Shown here piece after piece: positions 36,044-44,672 of a DNA stretch of 64,000 nucleotides; position 1 is the first letter of the stretch; each line of letters opens with the position of its first letter. This DNA is from Aquitalea aquatica (GTDB lineage Bacteria; Pseudomonadota; Gammaproteobacteria; Burkholderiales; Chromobacteriaceae). The notes under the pieces were generated by a model. It was not told the DNA's origin and ran no database searches. It saw only the letters and a list, made by a program, of their open reading frames with translations. Both the position numbers and the translations under genes were made by a program. The stretch lies in assembly GCF_013911085.1 (NCBI RefSeq), contig NZ_JACERN010000022.1:62001-126000 (forward strand). Reading direction: 5' to 3'.

Positions 36044-36601
36044 ATGCCCCGTTCTGTTGCTTGCCGCCTAGGTGGCGGTTTTACCCTGTACGAGTTGTTG
36101 ATCGTACTGGCAGTCAGTGCCATTTTGCTGGGCCAGACACTGCCTGCCATGCAGGGCATGCTGGAGCGGCAGCGCTTGCTGGCACGCGGCCAGTTATTGC
36201 AATCCGGCCTGCAGCTGGCGCGCAGCGAGGCCATTCGTGGCAAGCGCACCGTGTGGGTGTGTGCCCTCAACAGCAAGGTCAATCTGGAAATCCAGGGCTG
36301 TCAGCCCGGTAATGCCACCATCGGCAACTGGAGCGAAGGCATGCTGGTATTTGCTGATGCGCCATTCCGGCCTAATGGTCGCTACGACAGCGGCGAGCGG
36401 CTGCATCACCTGTTGTTCAATAGCGCCAGCGTAGAGCTCAGTGGCAATCGGCAGGATTTTGCCTTTACCGCGGACGGCCGCTTGCATAGCGGCCCGGCAC
36501 CGCGTTTCCAGTTGCGCACTCCCGGTGGCCAGTGCCATAGCCTGCAGTTGCAGCCCAGTGGCAGGGCGCAATGGTGCAGCCAGGACAGCTGCTGTGGCTA
36601 G
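36044..36601 (+). CDS. fimT: Type IV minor pilin FimT/GspH family
   Basis: A 185-residue prepilin: leader MPRSVACRLGG, cleavage before F of FTLYELLIVLAVSAILL (Glu at +5), then a FimT/GspH domain with RGQLLQSGLQLARSEAIRGK and four to five Cys near the end. Shine-Dalgarno GGAGGTGG precedes the ATG. First gene of the minor-pilin operon that primes type IV pilus assembly. Its stop overlaps the pilV GTG start by 8 bp. Confidence 0.9.
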   Translation: MPRSVACRLGGGFTLYELLIVLAVSAILLGQTLPAMQGMLERQRLLARGQLLQSGLQLARSEAIRGKRTVWVCALNSKVNLEIQGCQPGNATIGNWSEGMLVFADAPFRPNGRYDSGERLHHLLFNSASVELSGNRQDFAFTADGRLHSGPAPRFQLRTPGGQCHSLQLQPSGRAQWCSQDSCCG

Positions 36602-37019
36602 GCGAGTGCTCAGCCGGGGCTTCAGTCTGGTCGAGGTGATGCTGGGCTTGCTGATCCTGCTGTTCGGTCTGCTCAGCCTGTCTGGCATGGCCGGGCAGAG
36701 CTTGCGGCAGTTGCGCGCCAGTGATGCGGACAGCAGGCTGCTGCTGGCCAGCCTGAATCTGGCCGAGGCCATGCAGGCCGAGCGGCAGCAAGCCGTGTCA
36801 CCTGGTGGTGGCGGGCAATATGCCGGCGTGGCGCTGGCGCAGTTGCAGCAGGATGCCCGTGCGCTGTGGCCGGAGGGCCCGCCGATAAGCCTCTGGCTCT
36901 GTCGCCATGTCGGCGCCTTGCCGGCAGTGCCGCTTGCGGCGGACTGTCAGGCCAGCGGTCGGGTATGGCTGCTGCAGCCGGCCGTAGCGGCGGGGCCTTT
37001 GCCCCTGGCGCTGGAGTAA
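36594..37019 (+). CDS. pilV: Type IV pilus modification/minor pilin PilV
   Basis: About 141 residues from the GTG at 36594 (VARRVLSRG leader, then FSLVEVMLGLLILLFGLLSL with Glu+5). I prefer this start because the prepilin leader must be short; ATG starts upstream would add a 50-residue Cys/Ala-rich tail with no leader character. The C-terminal part fits small PilV proteins. Translationally overlapped with fimT. Confidence 0.85.
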   Translation: MARRVLSRGFSLVEVMLGLLILLFGLLSLSGMAGQSLRQLRASDADSRLLLASLNLAEAMQAERQQAVSPGGGGQYAGVALAQLQQDARALWPEGPPISLWLCRHVGALPAVPLAADCQASGRVWLLQPAVAAGPLPLALE

Positions 37020-37026
37020 GCCGCTG

Positions 37027-37839
37027 ATGCCGGCGGCGCGTGGCTTCTCGCTGGTGGAACTGATGCTCAGCATCTTGCTGGGCTTGCTGCTGTGCGGCCT
37101 GTTGTGGCAAAGCCTGCATGTGGTATTGCAGAGCCGCAGCTTTGCCAGCGCGCGGCTGGCGTCACAGCAGGAAGCCCGTTTTGTACTGCAGCAACTGGCG
37201 CATGATTTGCGCATGGCCGGGAGTTTTGCCTGTGCCGGCCCAGCGCAGTGGCCAGCCAGCGGGACGGTGATCATGCCGCAGGCAGCAGAGGGCGCGCTGA
37301 GCCTGAGCTATGGCGATGGCGGCATCGCCCTGCTGGCCGAGCCAGCCGCTGGCAACGGCCAGATTACCCGTTGGCGCTTGCTGCAGCCGCCACCAACTTG
37401 GTCTGCAGGGCAGTTGCTGTTGCTGGCCAGTTGCCGCCGTATCGATCTGCTGACGCTGGGTAGTGATGTTTTCCTGCAGCAGCAGGATGGCACATTCTGG
37501 TTGCAGCTTGTCCCCGCTAGTCCGCTGGCGGTGCACATGGCCGAACATCATCTGCCCTCGCTCGAGCTGCTGGCCTTGCAGCAGCGCCATTACCGGCTGG
37601 GCCAGGGCAATGCGGCCGATGAGTTGTGGCTGGAGCAGGCCGGCCAGCCGGCGCTATGGCTGGCCAGCGGCATTGCCAGTCTGCAGCTGCTGGTGCAAGC
37701 GCTGCCTACCTGCCCGGGTGGCACAACCCGGCAGTGGCTGACCTTGCAACTGGCCATGCGCCAAGCCAGCAGCAGCGCTGCGCCCATGCCATATCGCCTG
37801 CAACTGATAAGCCGGGCGGGGCCAGCATGTCCCGGCTGA
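37027..37839 (+). CDS. pilW: Type IV minor pilin PilW
   Basis: A 270-residue prepilin: leader MPAARG, then FSLVELMLSILLGLLLCGLL with Glu+5. The region ASQQEARFVLQQLAHDLRMAGSF (visible as ARFVLQQLAHDLRMAG) is typical of PilW. Part of the priming complex of minor pilins. It starts 7 bp after pilV and overlaps the pilX start by 13 bp. Confidence 0.87.
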   Translation: MPAARGFSLVELMLSILLGLLLCGLLWQSLHVVLQSRSFASARLASQQEARFVLQQLAHDLRMAGSFACAGPAQWPASGTVIMPQAAEGALSLSYGDGGIALLAEPAAGNGQITRWRLLQPPPTWSAGQLLLLASCRRIDLLTLGSDVFLQQQDGTFWLQLVPASPLAVHMAEHHLPSLELLALQQRHYRLGQGNAADELWLEQAGQPALWLASGIASLQLLVQALPTCPGGTTRQWLTLQLAMRQASSSAAPMPYRLQLISRAGPACPG

Positions 37840-38516
37840 AGCGCCAGCGGGCGCGCGGGGTGGTACTGGTGACGGCCTTGCTGTTGCTGCTGTTGATGAG
37901 CGCACTGGTGCTGGGGCTGAGCCGCTTATTGCGCGATGAGCAGCGCATCGCCAGTCAGCTAGATGATGCCCAGCGTGCCTTCCAGCTGGCCGAGCTGGGT
38001 TTGCAGGCCGGCGAGCAGGCCTTGCTCAGTCTGCCGCTGGCTGGGCAAGTCGCCAGCATGAGCCGCAGTGCGCTGTTGCAGGCAGACGCACCGTTTACCC
38101 TGTCCTGTCGGCAGTCGCGCAATCCGGCGGGTTGGCAGCAGGGCTTATGCCTGTCGGCCACACTGGCTGGGCAGGCGATTGCACCGCCCTGGCAAAGGCA
38201 GGATGAGGCTGGGGTGGCTTTACTGCATCCCTGTGGCGTGGCATTGCGGCTGGTGCTGCAGCCGGTGGCGACTGCTGGACGCTGCCCGGTGGTGATCAGC
38301 GGACCCTGGTTCTGGAGTGACCCGCATTATCTGCTCGAGCTGCTGGACCCGCAGTATGTGGATGGCGAACAGCGCGGTCTGCTATTACGCGTGACGGCGC
38401 GTGGCTGGGGCCGTTTGCCGGATAGTGCGGTGACTGTGCAAAGCCATGTGCTGCTGTTGCCGGAGGCGACGGGCAGCCCGCGCAGCAGGAGGCTGGCATG
38501 GCGCGAATTACGCTGA
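37827..38516 (+). CDS. pilX: Type IV minor pilin PilX
   Basis: A 229-residue PilX-like protein: short basic leader MSRLKRQRARG, then VVLVTALLLLLLMSALVLG without Glu at +5, as is usual for PilX. EQRIASQLDDAQRAFQLAELGLQAGEQ matches the PilX N-terminal domain. The ATG at 37827 overlaps pilW and its end overlaps pilE by 19 bp, so no pilY1 gene fits between them. Confidence 0.87.
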   Translation: MSRLKRQRARGVVLVTALLLLLLMSALVLGLSRLLRDEQRIASQLDDAQRAFQLAELGLQAGEQALLSLPLAGQVASMSRSALLQADAPFTLSCRQSRNPAGWQQGLCLSATLAGQAIAPPWQRQDEAGVALLHPCGVALRLVLQPVATAGRCPVVISGPWFWSDPHYLLELLDPQYVDGEQRGLLLRVTARGWGRLPDSAVTVQSHVLLLPEATGSPRSRRLAWRELR

Positions 38517-38935
38517 AGAGAAAGCGCGGCGGCTTCAGCCTGGTCGAGTTGCTGACGGTGTTGGCCATGCTGGCGCTATTGCTGCTGATTGCCCTGCCAT
38601 TGTGGCGCGGGCATGTGCAGAGGCTGCGCCAGGCCGAAGCCAGAGTGGCATTGCTGCAGGCCAGCCACTTCATGGAGCAGTGGCGCAGCGAGCATGGCCG
38701 CTACACCGCAGGCAGCGGTCATTGGCCGGACTTGCCGCTGAGCGCGACCAGCCATTACCAACTGAGCTTTGGCGCGCAGGATGGCAATGCGCGGGCCGAC
38801 AGCTTCCAGTTGCGCGCCATTCCCAAAGCAGGGGAGGCCTGGCTGGGCGAGGAAATGCTGGTGCTGGACCAGGACGGCAATATCCGGCTGTGCACCGAGA
38901 ATGGCGCCGGCCAGTTGCGCTGCCAGGTGGATTAG
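38498..38935 (+). CDS. pilE: PilE-like type IV minor pilin
   Basis: A 145-residue prepilin: leader MARITLKRKRGG, then FSLVELLTVLAMLALLLLIA with Glu+5, followed by a short globular domain with YQLSFGAQDGN and a C-terminal disulfide-capable pair (RLCTENGAGQLRC). The form is that of the PilE-type minor pilin closing fimT-pilVWX operons. Followed by a strong bidirectional terminator. Confidence 0.85.
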   Translation: MARITLKRKRGGFSLVELLTVLAMLALLLLIALPLWRGHVQRLRQAEARVALLQASHFMEQWRSEHGRYTAGSGHWPDLPLSATSHYQLSFGAQDGNARADSFQLRAIPKAGEAWLGEEMLVLDQDGNIRLCTENGAGQLRCQVD

Positions 38936-38956
38936 CCGGTCAGGAATAGACGCACG

Positions 38957-38983
38957 AAAAAGCCCGCTTGCGCGGGCTTTTTT
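38957..38983. terminator. Bidirectional terminator between pilE and emrB-like gene
   Basis: AAAAAGCCCGC TTGC GCGGGCTTTTTT: A-run on the left and T-run on the right, so it works on both strands between two convergent operons. Confidence 0.92.
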
Positions 38984-38997
38984 GTTGCTGTCAGACC

Positions 38998-40533
38998 TTA
39001 ATGCGCGCCGCTGTCGGCCGCACCGCTGGAAGTGAAGGGCGGGCGGGCAAACCACACCAGGGCAATCAGCGCGACAAACATGATGCCGAACAGCCAAAAC
39101 ACCTCGTTCACGCCGATCAGCGAACCCTGGCGGGTAATCTGCAGTGCCGTGTAAGCCTGCTGCTGGCTGGTGGACATGCCGGTGCTTTCCAGCAGGCGGA
39201 ACCACATCAGGCTGGCCTGATCGTACAGCGTCACATGCTGGGTGAGCTGCGCATGGTGCAGGGCTTCACGCCGGTCCCACAGCGTGGTGGTGATCGAGGT
39301 GCCGATACTGCCGGCCAGAATGCGCAGGAAGTTGGACAAGCTGGAGGCACTGGCAATCTGATCCGGGCGCAGGCCGGACAGGGTGATGGTGGTCAGCGGC
39401 ATGAAGAAGCAGGCCACACCGATACCCTGGATGAACTGCGGCCATACTACGTAGGCGAAACTCATGTCGGTATTGAAGGTGCTGCGCCAGAAGAAGCAGG
39501 CGGCATAGACGCTGAAGCTGATGGTGACCAGCCAGCGCATGTCCAGCCGGTGCGCGTTCTTGCCGATGATGGGCGACAGGAATACCGGCAGGATGCCGAT
39601 AGGCGCGGCAGCCAGGCCCGCCCAGGTGGCGGTATAGCCCATCTGGGTTTGCAGCATCAGCGGCAGCAGCACCACTGCGCCGAAATACAGCATGAAGCCC
39701 AGGCTGATGGCCACGGTGCCCACGGTGAAGTTGCGTTTGGCAAACAGGGTGAGGTCGACAATCGGGTGTTTTTCCCCCAGCTCCCAGATCACCAGGTAAA
39801 TCAGCGACACCGCCGACACGATGGCCAGCACCACGATTTCGGTGGAGTTGAACCAGTCCAGCTCCTTACCGCGGTCCAGCATCATCTGCAGCGCGCCCAC
39901 GCCGACGATCAACAGCGCCAGGCCCAGCTTGTCGATGGGCTGGCGTACCAGGCCGGTTTCCCGTTCTTTCAGAATCTTCCAGCTGATGAAGGCGGCTGCC
40001 AGTCCCACTGGCACGTTGATGAAGAAAATCCAGCCCCAGTGCCAGTTATCGCTGATGACCCCGCCCAGAATCGGGCCGAACACCGGCGCCACAATCACCG
40101 TCATCGCCCATAGCGCTAGCGCCAGCCCTTTCTTGGCCGGTGGGTAGCAGGCCATCAGCAGGCTTTGCGACAAGGGAATCATCGGGCCGGCCACCGCGCC
40201 TTGCAGCACGCGGAACAGGATCAGCATTTCCAGGCTGTTGGCCATGCCGCACATCCACGAAGTGAGCACGAACAGCACGGTAGAAATGGTAAACAGTTTG
40301 ACTTCGCCCACCTGCTTGGCCAGCCAGCCGGTCAGCGGTACGGCGATGGCATTGGCCACGCCGAAAGAGGTAATGACCCAGGTGCCCTGGCTGGTGGCAG
40401 CGCCGAGGTTGCCGGAGATGGTGGGCAGTGCCACGTTGGCAATGGTGGTGTCCAGTACCTGCATGAACACCGACATCGACAGCGCCAGCGTGATCCACAC
40501 CAGGCGCGAGCCTGACAGTGGTGGATGATTCAT
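38998..40533 (-). CDS. emrB: EmrB-like DHA2 multidrug exporter
   Basis: A 511-residue, 14-TM DHA2 transporter. MQVLDTTIANVALPTISG near residue 25 and WVITSFGVANAIAVPLTGWL are the EmrB hallmarks; GPILGGVISDNWHWGWIFFINVP is the motif-C region (seen as APVFGPILGGVISDNWHW). It works with the EmrA-like adaptor and the NodT-type outer membrane factor encoded upstream to expel hydrophobic toxins. Last gene of the three-gene pump operon, with GAGGA before its ATG. Confidence 0.93.
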   Translation of the reverse strand: MNHPPLSGSRLVWITLALSMSVFMQVLDTTIANVALPTISGNLGAATSQGTWVITSFGVANAIAVPLTGWLAKQVGEVKLFTISTVLFVLTSWMCGMANSLEMLILFRVLQGAVAGPMIPLSQSLLMACYPPAKKGLALALWAMTVIVAPVFGPILGGVISDNWHWGWIFFINVPVGLAAAFISWKILKERETGLVRQPIDKLGLALLIVGVGALQMMLDRGKELDWFNSTEIVVLAIVSAVSLIYLVIWELGEKHPIVDLTLFAKRNFTVGTVAISLGFMLYFGAVVLLPLMLQTQMGYTATWAGLAAAPIGILPVFLSPIIGKNAHRLDMRWLVTISFSVYAACFFWRSTFNTDMSFAYVVWPQFIQGIGVACFFMPLTTITLSGLRPDQIASASSLSNFLRILAGSIGTSITTTLWDRREALHHAQLTQHVTLYDQASLMWFRLLESTGMSTSQQQAYTALQITRQGSLIGVNEVFWLFGIMFVALIALVWFARPPFTSSGAADSGAH

Positions 40534-40599
40534 GACGGAAAGTCCTCAAGACGGAGCTGCCGGCGCGGCGTGCTGCCGCAGCCGATAGCGACCGGGGGA

Positions 40600-41745
40600 T
40601 TACTGGGCGTTGGCGGCCAGCAGGCTGGCGACCAGTTCGTCAGCCTGTTTCAGGTCTGGCGTCAGGGCGTGGGTTTCCTGGGCCGGAGTGGTGCGCGGCG
40701 TATCAGCCAGCGAAGGACCATCCTGCTTGGAGATGTCGACCACGGCATCCACCGACAGGCCCACGCGCAGCGGGTGTTCCTTCAGCTGTTTCGGGTCCAG
40801 CTGGATACGCACCGGCACGCGTTGCACCACCTTGATCCAGTTGCCGGTGGCGTTTTGCGCCGGCAACAGCGAGAAGGCACTGCCGGTGCCGGCCGACAGG
40901 CCCTGCACCTTGCCGTGATAGCTCACCTTGCTGCCGTACAAGTCGGCCGTCAGCTCCACGTCCTGGCCGATACGGATCTTGGCCAGCTGCACTTCCTTGA
41001 AGTTGGCATCCACCCATACGCTTTCCAGCGGCACCACCACCATCAGCGGGGTACCGGCGGCCACGCGCTGGCCAACCTGTACATTACGGCGGGCCACATA
41101 GCCGGAAACCGGTGCCTTGACCTCGGTACGCTGCAGCGCCAGCCAGGCTTCCTTCAGCTTGCTGGCGGCACGTTGTACGTTCGGCTGCTTGGCCAGTACG
41201 TCCTTGCCCACCAGGGCATCGGTGGCCTTGGCCTGTTCGCGGGCGGCGTCCAGCGCGGCCTTGGCGGTGCTGACAGCATCGCGCGCATGGCCCAGTTCTT
41301 CGCTGGAGATGGCATCGGAGCCGGCCAGGGTTTCCCGGCGTTTCAGGTCGGCCTGGGCTTTGGCCAGCTCGGCTTCGCGCACGGCAACCTGGGCGGCCAG
41401 TTGCTGGGTGCTGGTCATCAGCTGGCGGGTTTCACGCACGGTCTGGGCAAATTCATTGCGGGCGCGCTCGAAGGCCAGCTTGGCATCGCTGTTGTCAAAC
41501 GCCACCACGGTCTGGCCGCTGTTGACGCGGTCGGTATCCTCGGCGGCAATCTTCACCACGGTGCCGCCCACTTCCGGGGTCAGCTGCACCATGTGGCCGG
41601 CGACATAGGCGTCGTCGGTGTTTTCCTGATGGCTCAGCACCAGGCCCCAGTAGGCACCGTAGCCAATGGCCAGGGCGGCGATGATGCCGGTGGCGACAAA
41701 AAGATTGCGTTTGCGGCTTTTCGCCGTCTCGATCTGCTTATCCAT
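40600..41745 (-). CDS. emrA: EmrA-like membrane fusion protein
   Basis: A 381-residue HlyD/EmrA adaptor: N-terminal TM (NLFVATGIIAALAIGYGAYW), lipoyl/barrel start HQENTDDAYVAGHMVQLTPEVGG, long alpha-hairpin (about 90-210), then VSGYVARRNVQVGQRVAAGT. It bridges the inner-membrane exporter and outer-membrane channel. It starts 11 bp after the outer-membrane gene stop. Confidence 0.93.
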   Translation of the reverse strand: MDKQIETAKSRKRNLFVATGIIAALAIGYGAYWGLVLSHQENTDDAYVAGHMVQLTPEVGGTVVKIAAEDTDRVNSGQTVVAFDNSDAKLAFERARNEFAQTVRETRQLMTSTQQLAAQVAVREAELAKAQADLKRRETLAGSDAISSEELGHARDAVSTAKAALDAAREQAKATDALVGKDVLAKQPNVQRAASKLKEAWLALQRTEVKAPVSGYVARRNVQVGQRVAAGTPLMVVVPLESVWVDANFKEVQLAKIRIGQDVELTADLYGSKVSYHGKVQGLSAGTGSAFSLLPAQNATGNWIKVVQRVPVRIQLDPKQLKEHPLRVGLSVDAVVDISKQDGPSLADTPRTTPAQETHALTPDLKQADELVASLLAANAQ

Positions 41746-41756
41746 GATGGGTGTCC

Positions 41757-43184
41757 TTAGCGGGCTTGTTGGGTGGTTTCACTGGTGGCGAAACCCCCGC
41801 CCAGTGCGGTATTCAGTGCGGCCCAGGCCAGGCGGTTGGCCGCAGTGGCGTCGACCTTGCCGGCTTGCTGGTTGAGGTCGGCTTCCTGCGCATCCAGTAC
41901 GGCCAGCTTGTTGACCAGACCGGCCTTGAAGCGCAGCACGGTGGAGTCGGAGGCCTTGCGGCTCAGCTGTGTCGCCTGGTGGGCATCGGACAACTGGCTG
42001 GCGGCTTTTTGCCAGGTGGACAGGCTGTCTGCCGCATCGCGCAGCGCATCCAGCACGGTCTGGTTGTAGTTTTCCACCGCAATGTCGTAACGCGCACGGC
42101 TGGACGCCAGATTGGCCTGCAGCGCGCCGGAGGTGAATATCGGCAAGTGGATGGCTGGCGTGATGCCGACAATCTTGGAGCCGGTATTGAACAGGTTCGA
42201 GGTTTCCAGTGCCGACTGGCCGATAAAGGCCGACAACGACACATTGGGGTAGAACTCTGCCTTGGCTACCTTGATCGACTGGTTCATGGCTTCAACGCGC
42301 TCGCGCTGGGCCACGATGTCCGGACGCTGGCTGAGGATGTCCAGCGTCAGTGCGGCCTCCGGCATGGCCGGGGCTGGGCGCAAGGGGGCGGGCTTGAGGC
42401 TGGCCAGCGCATTAGGCGGCTGGCCGGTCAGTGCCGCCAGCGCATGACGGGCATGGTCGGCATCGTTGGCCAGTGCACTGCTTTGCTGGCTCAGGCGCTT
42501 GAGCTGGATTTCACGTTCTCGCAGACTGTCACCGGGCAGCAGGCCGGCGGTAACACGGGCATGGGTCAGTGCCAGCTGGCTTTGTGCCAGTTGCTGGCGT
42601 GCCTGCAGCAGTCGGGCTTGTTCCTGGATGCGTTGCAGGCTGGTGTACTGGGCGATCACGGCCTGGGTGATGACCAGACGGGCCTGCTGGCCTTCCAGTG
42701 CGATGGCTTGCTGGTTGCCCAGCGCAGCTTTTACCGCTGCGCGGTGCTTGCCCCAGAAGTCGATTTCCCAGCTGGCGCCCAGCGACATGGTGTAGACGTT
42801 GTAGTAGTTGCCACCGATGGGCGGTGGCAGCAGGCCGTACAGCGAGTAGCGTTCGCGGTCGAGAGTGGCACTGGCCTCGACTTGTGGGCCTTCCTTGCTT
42901 TGGGCCATGCCGACGGCACTGCGTGCTTCGCGCAGACGGGCATCGGCTACTTTTAGTGACGGTGCTTGCTGCAGTGCGGTGTCGATCAGCTGATTGAGTG
43001 CCGGATCATTCAGTTGCTGCCACCAGCCGGCATGTACCTGGCTGGCCGCCTGCTCGCCCAACTGCAACTGGGTCGCAGACAGCGGCCGGGCCGGGGTGGT
43101 GTCGTCGCCGAAACCGGCGCAGCCACCCAGCATGGCGGTAAGCATCAGCAGGCCGGCGGTCTGCTGCCAATTGGGTTTATTCAC
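41757..43184 (-). CDS. NodT-type outer membrane efflux lipoprotein
   Basis: A 475-residue outer membrane factor: lipobox LGGC with lipidated Cys at 22, then two repeated coiled-coil/barrel segments (LRGEARSAVG-type helix LREARSAVGMAQSKEGPQV, and IDFWGKHRAAVKAALGNQQA). First gene of the pump operon, which is unusual only in that the channel gene precedes adaptor and exporter. A 15-bp box shared with the MarR gene promoter lies 50 bp upstream. Confidence 0.92.
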   Translation of the reverse strand: MNKPNWQQTAGLLMLTAMLGGCAGFGDDTTPARPLSATQLQLGEQAASQVHAGWWQQLNDPALNQLIDTALQQAPSLKVADARLREARSAVGMAQSKEGPQVEASATLDRERYSLYGLLPPPIGGNYYNVYTMSLGASWEIDFWGKHRAAVKAALGNQQAIALEGQQARLVITQAVIAQYTSLQRIQEQARLLQARQQLAQSQLALTHARVTAGLLPGDSLREREIQLKRLSQQSSALANDADHARHALAALTGQPPNALASLKPAPLRPAPAMPEAALTLDILSQRPDIVAQRERVEAMNQSIKVAKAEFYPNVSLSAFIGQSALETSNLFNTGSKIVGITPAIHLPIFTSGALQANLASSRARYDIAVENYNQTVLDALRDAADSLSTWQKAASQLSDAHQATQLSRKASDSTVLRFKAGLVNKLAVLDAQEADLNQQAGKVDATAANRLAWAALNTALGGGFATSETTQQAR

Positions 43185-43233
43185 CTTGTGGGTCTCCAGA
43201 TTCCATCATGATGATTGATGGTGTGATAGTCAC

Positions 43234-43248
43234 TCAAGTTATTATTTG
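43234..43248 (-). promoter_or_regulatory. 15-bp box upstream of the efflux operon
   Basis: The plus-strand sequence TCAAGTTATTATTTG occurs here, 50 bp upstream of the outer-membrane gene start, and again identically at 43817-43831 upstream of the MarR gene, in the same orientation relative to the gene. Likely operator or promoter element of the MarR regulator. Confidence 0.65.
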
Positions 43249-43288
43249 TGCGTGCAACAGCAAGCTGTTGCCAGGCGCTGCCTGTGTG

Positions 43289-43792
43289 TTAGCCGCCCAG
43301 TCTGGCCAGTAGCTTGCGCATCATTTTTTCCATCAGCTGCAGTTCTTCGGCATCGAAGTCCTGCCACAGCGCGCGATGGCTGGCGCGGGAGATCGGCAGC
43401 AGTTCTTCTACCAGTGCCAGGCCTTTGGCCGTGAGTTCCAGCCGGATCTTGCGGCGATCTTCCGCACAGGGAATCCGCGTGGCCCAGTCATTGCGCACCA
43501 GTTCGTCGACAATCCGCGTGGCATTGGTACGCGAGGAGTCGAGCGTGTCGCTGATGTCGGATGGAAACAGCGTCTGCTGCGGACAGGCATACAGGGCCAG
43601 CAGCGACATCCACAGCGACTCGTTGAGGCCGTATTCCTTCATGCCCTCATTCAGATAGCAGGTGAGTCGCGGCATGATGTGGTAGTACAGCCGCGTCAGA
43701 ATCACCTCCTGGCGCGGTACGCCCGGAAAGCGGTTTTCGATGCGGTCGACTGCCTGTTCCAGATGATGGAATGATTTGTTCATGGAAGGCAT
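43289..43792 (-). CDS. MarR-family repressor of the efflux operon (EmrR/MprA-like)
   Basis: A 167-residue MarR regulator: LNESLWMSLLALYACPQQTL, LSDTLDSSRTNATRIVDELVR as recognition region (visible as ISDTLDSSRTNATRIVDEL) and wing residues AEDRRKIRLELTAKG. Two starts, 43792 and 43783, are possible. It lies upstream of and on the same strand as the pump operon, as emrR does in E. coli, and probably releases DNA on binding pump substrates. Confidence 0.9.
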   Translation of the reverse strand: MPSMNKSFHHLEQAVDRIENRFPGVPRQEVILTRLYYHIMPRLTCYLNEGMKEYGLNESLWMSLLALYACPQQTLFPSDISDTLDSSRTNATRIVDELVRNDWATRIPCAEDRRKIRLELTAKGLALVEELLPISRASHRALWQDFDAEELQLMEKMMRKLLARLGG

Positions 43793-43816
43793 TTTAGTAA
43801 CGTCCGTTATTATTTT

Positions 43817-43831
43817 TCAAGTTATTATTTG
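43817..43831 (-). promoter_or_regulatory. 15-bp box upstream of the marR-like gene
   Basis: Identical copy of the box at 43234-43248, 25-39 bp upstream of the MarR start. A partial extra copy, GTTATTATTT, lies at 43806-43815, giving a tandem arrangement that suggests autoregulation. Confidence 0.65.
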
Positions 43832-43897
43832 GATGGAAGTCATTGCAGCAAGGCTGGGCTGTAGTTTTGCTACGACAAGCGGGCGGTCAGGCCAATG

Positions 43898-43924
43898 AAA
43901 AACACCAGGCTGAATCGCCTGGTG
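43898..43924 (-). terminator. Intrinsic terminator of the arsC-like gene
   Basis: On the minus strand CACCAGGC/GCCTGGTG (43903-43924) is followed by TTTTT. It lies 116 bp past the arsC-like stop. Confidence 0.75.
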
Positions 43925-44039
43925 CGTATCTGACAGTTTGGGTGAGCGGTGTGGCTGGCGGCTTCGGGCTGCTAACAAAAAAACCTGTTGCGGCATTGCA
44001 CCTTGCCCCAGGGACGCTACGTTATTTTCTTAGCCGCTT

Positions 44040-44390
44040 TTAGCGATCCAGCAGGCTGAGTACCTTTTCTGGCGGACGGCCGACCACGGCCATGTTGGCG
44101 CTGACGGCAATCGGGCGCTCGATCAGCATGGGATTGTCCACCATGGTTTCGATCAGCGACTCACGCTCCAGCGTGATGTCGTCCAGACACAGGGTTTCGT
44201 ATTCCTCTTCCTTGGTGCGCAGCAGGTCACGGGGTTCCAGTTGCAGCAGTGTGAGGATGTGGTCAAGTTCTGCTGCGGTCGGTGGGTGTTTCAGGTACTC
44301 GATGACTTCGACCTCGGCACCGGCTTCTTGTAGCAGTGCCAATGCCTCGCGCGATTTGGAACAGCGCGGGTTGTGGTATAGACGGATCAT
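44040..44390 (-). CDS. ArsC-family (glutaredoxin-dependent arsenate reductase-like) protein
   Basis: A 116-residue thioredoxin-fold protein: YHNPRCSKSREALALL with catalytic Cys10, then LDDITLERESLIETMVDNPMLIERPIAV (seen as DNPMLIERPI, with the conserved Arg). It may be a true arsenate reductase or the YfgD-like housekeeping paralogue. No arsR, arsB or acr3 gene is adjacent, which favours the latter. Monocistronic with its own terminator. Confidence 0.85.
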   Translation of the reverse strand: MIRLYHNPRCSKSREALALLQEAGAEVEVIEYLKHPPTAAELDHILTLLQLEPRDLLRTKEEEYETLCLDDITLERESLIETMVDNPMLIERPIAVSANMAVVGRPPEKVLSLLDR

Positions 44391-44672
44391 GAATGGTCTC
44401 CCTTTTGATTATGGTGGGGCAGGAAGATGGTGCGGCCGTACACGGTGGTGCAAGGCAGGGCCGCGCTGTGCCGCCAGGGCGCGGCGGGTGGAGTCAGCAA
44501 CTTCCATCTTAGGCAGAAAACTTTTTTTTTGTGTAGTGCAGATCGTCTGCCGCGTAGCGCGGTTTTCTTCCGGCGCGCATTCTCGCCCAGCCAGGCGCAC
44601 TCGCCAAGGGTTTGGCTTTGTGCGGGGCGGGCGGTAACATGGGCCGCCCCCACCTGTTTTTATCGGATTTTC

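Noticed and set aside
44040-44390. Arsenic resistance operon
   Set aside because: Only an ArsC-family gene is present; no ArsR, ArsB/Acr3 or ArsH gene adjoins, and the next gene is a Bcr-type exporter.
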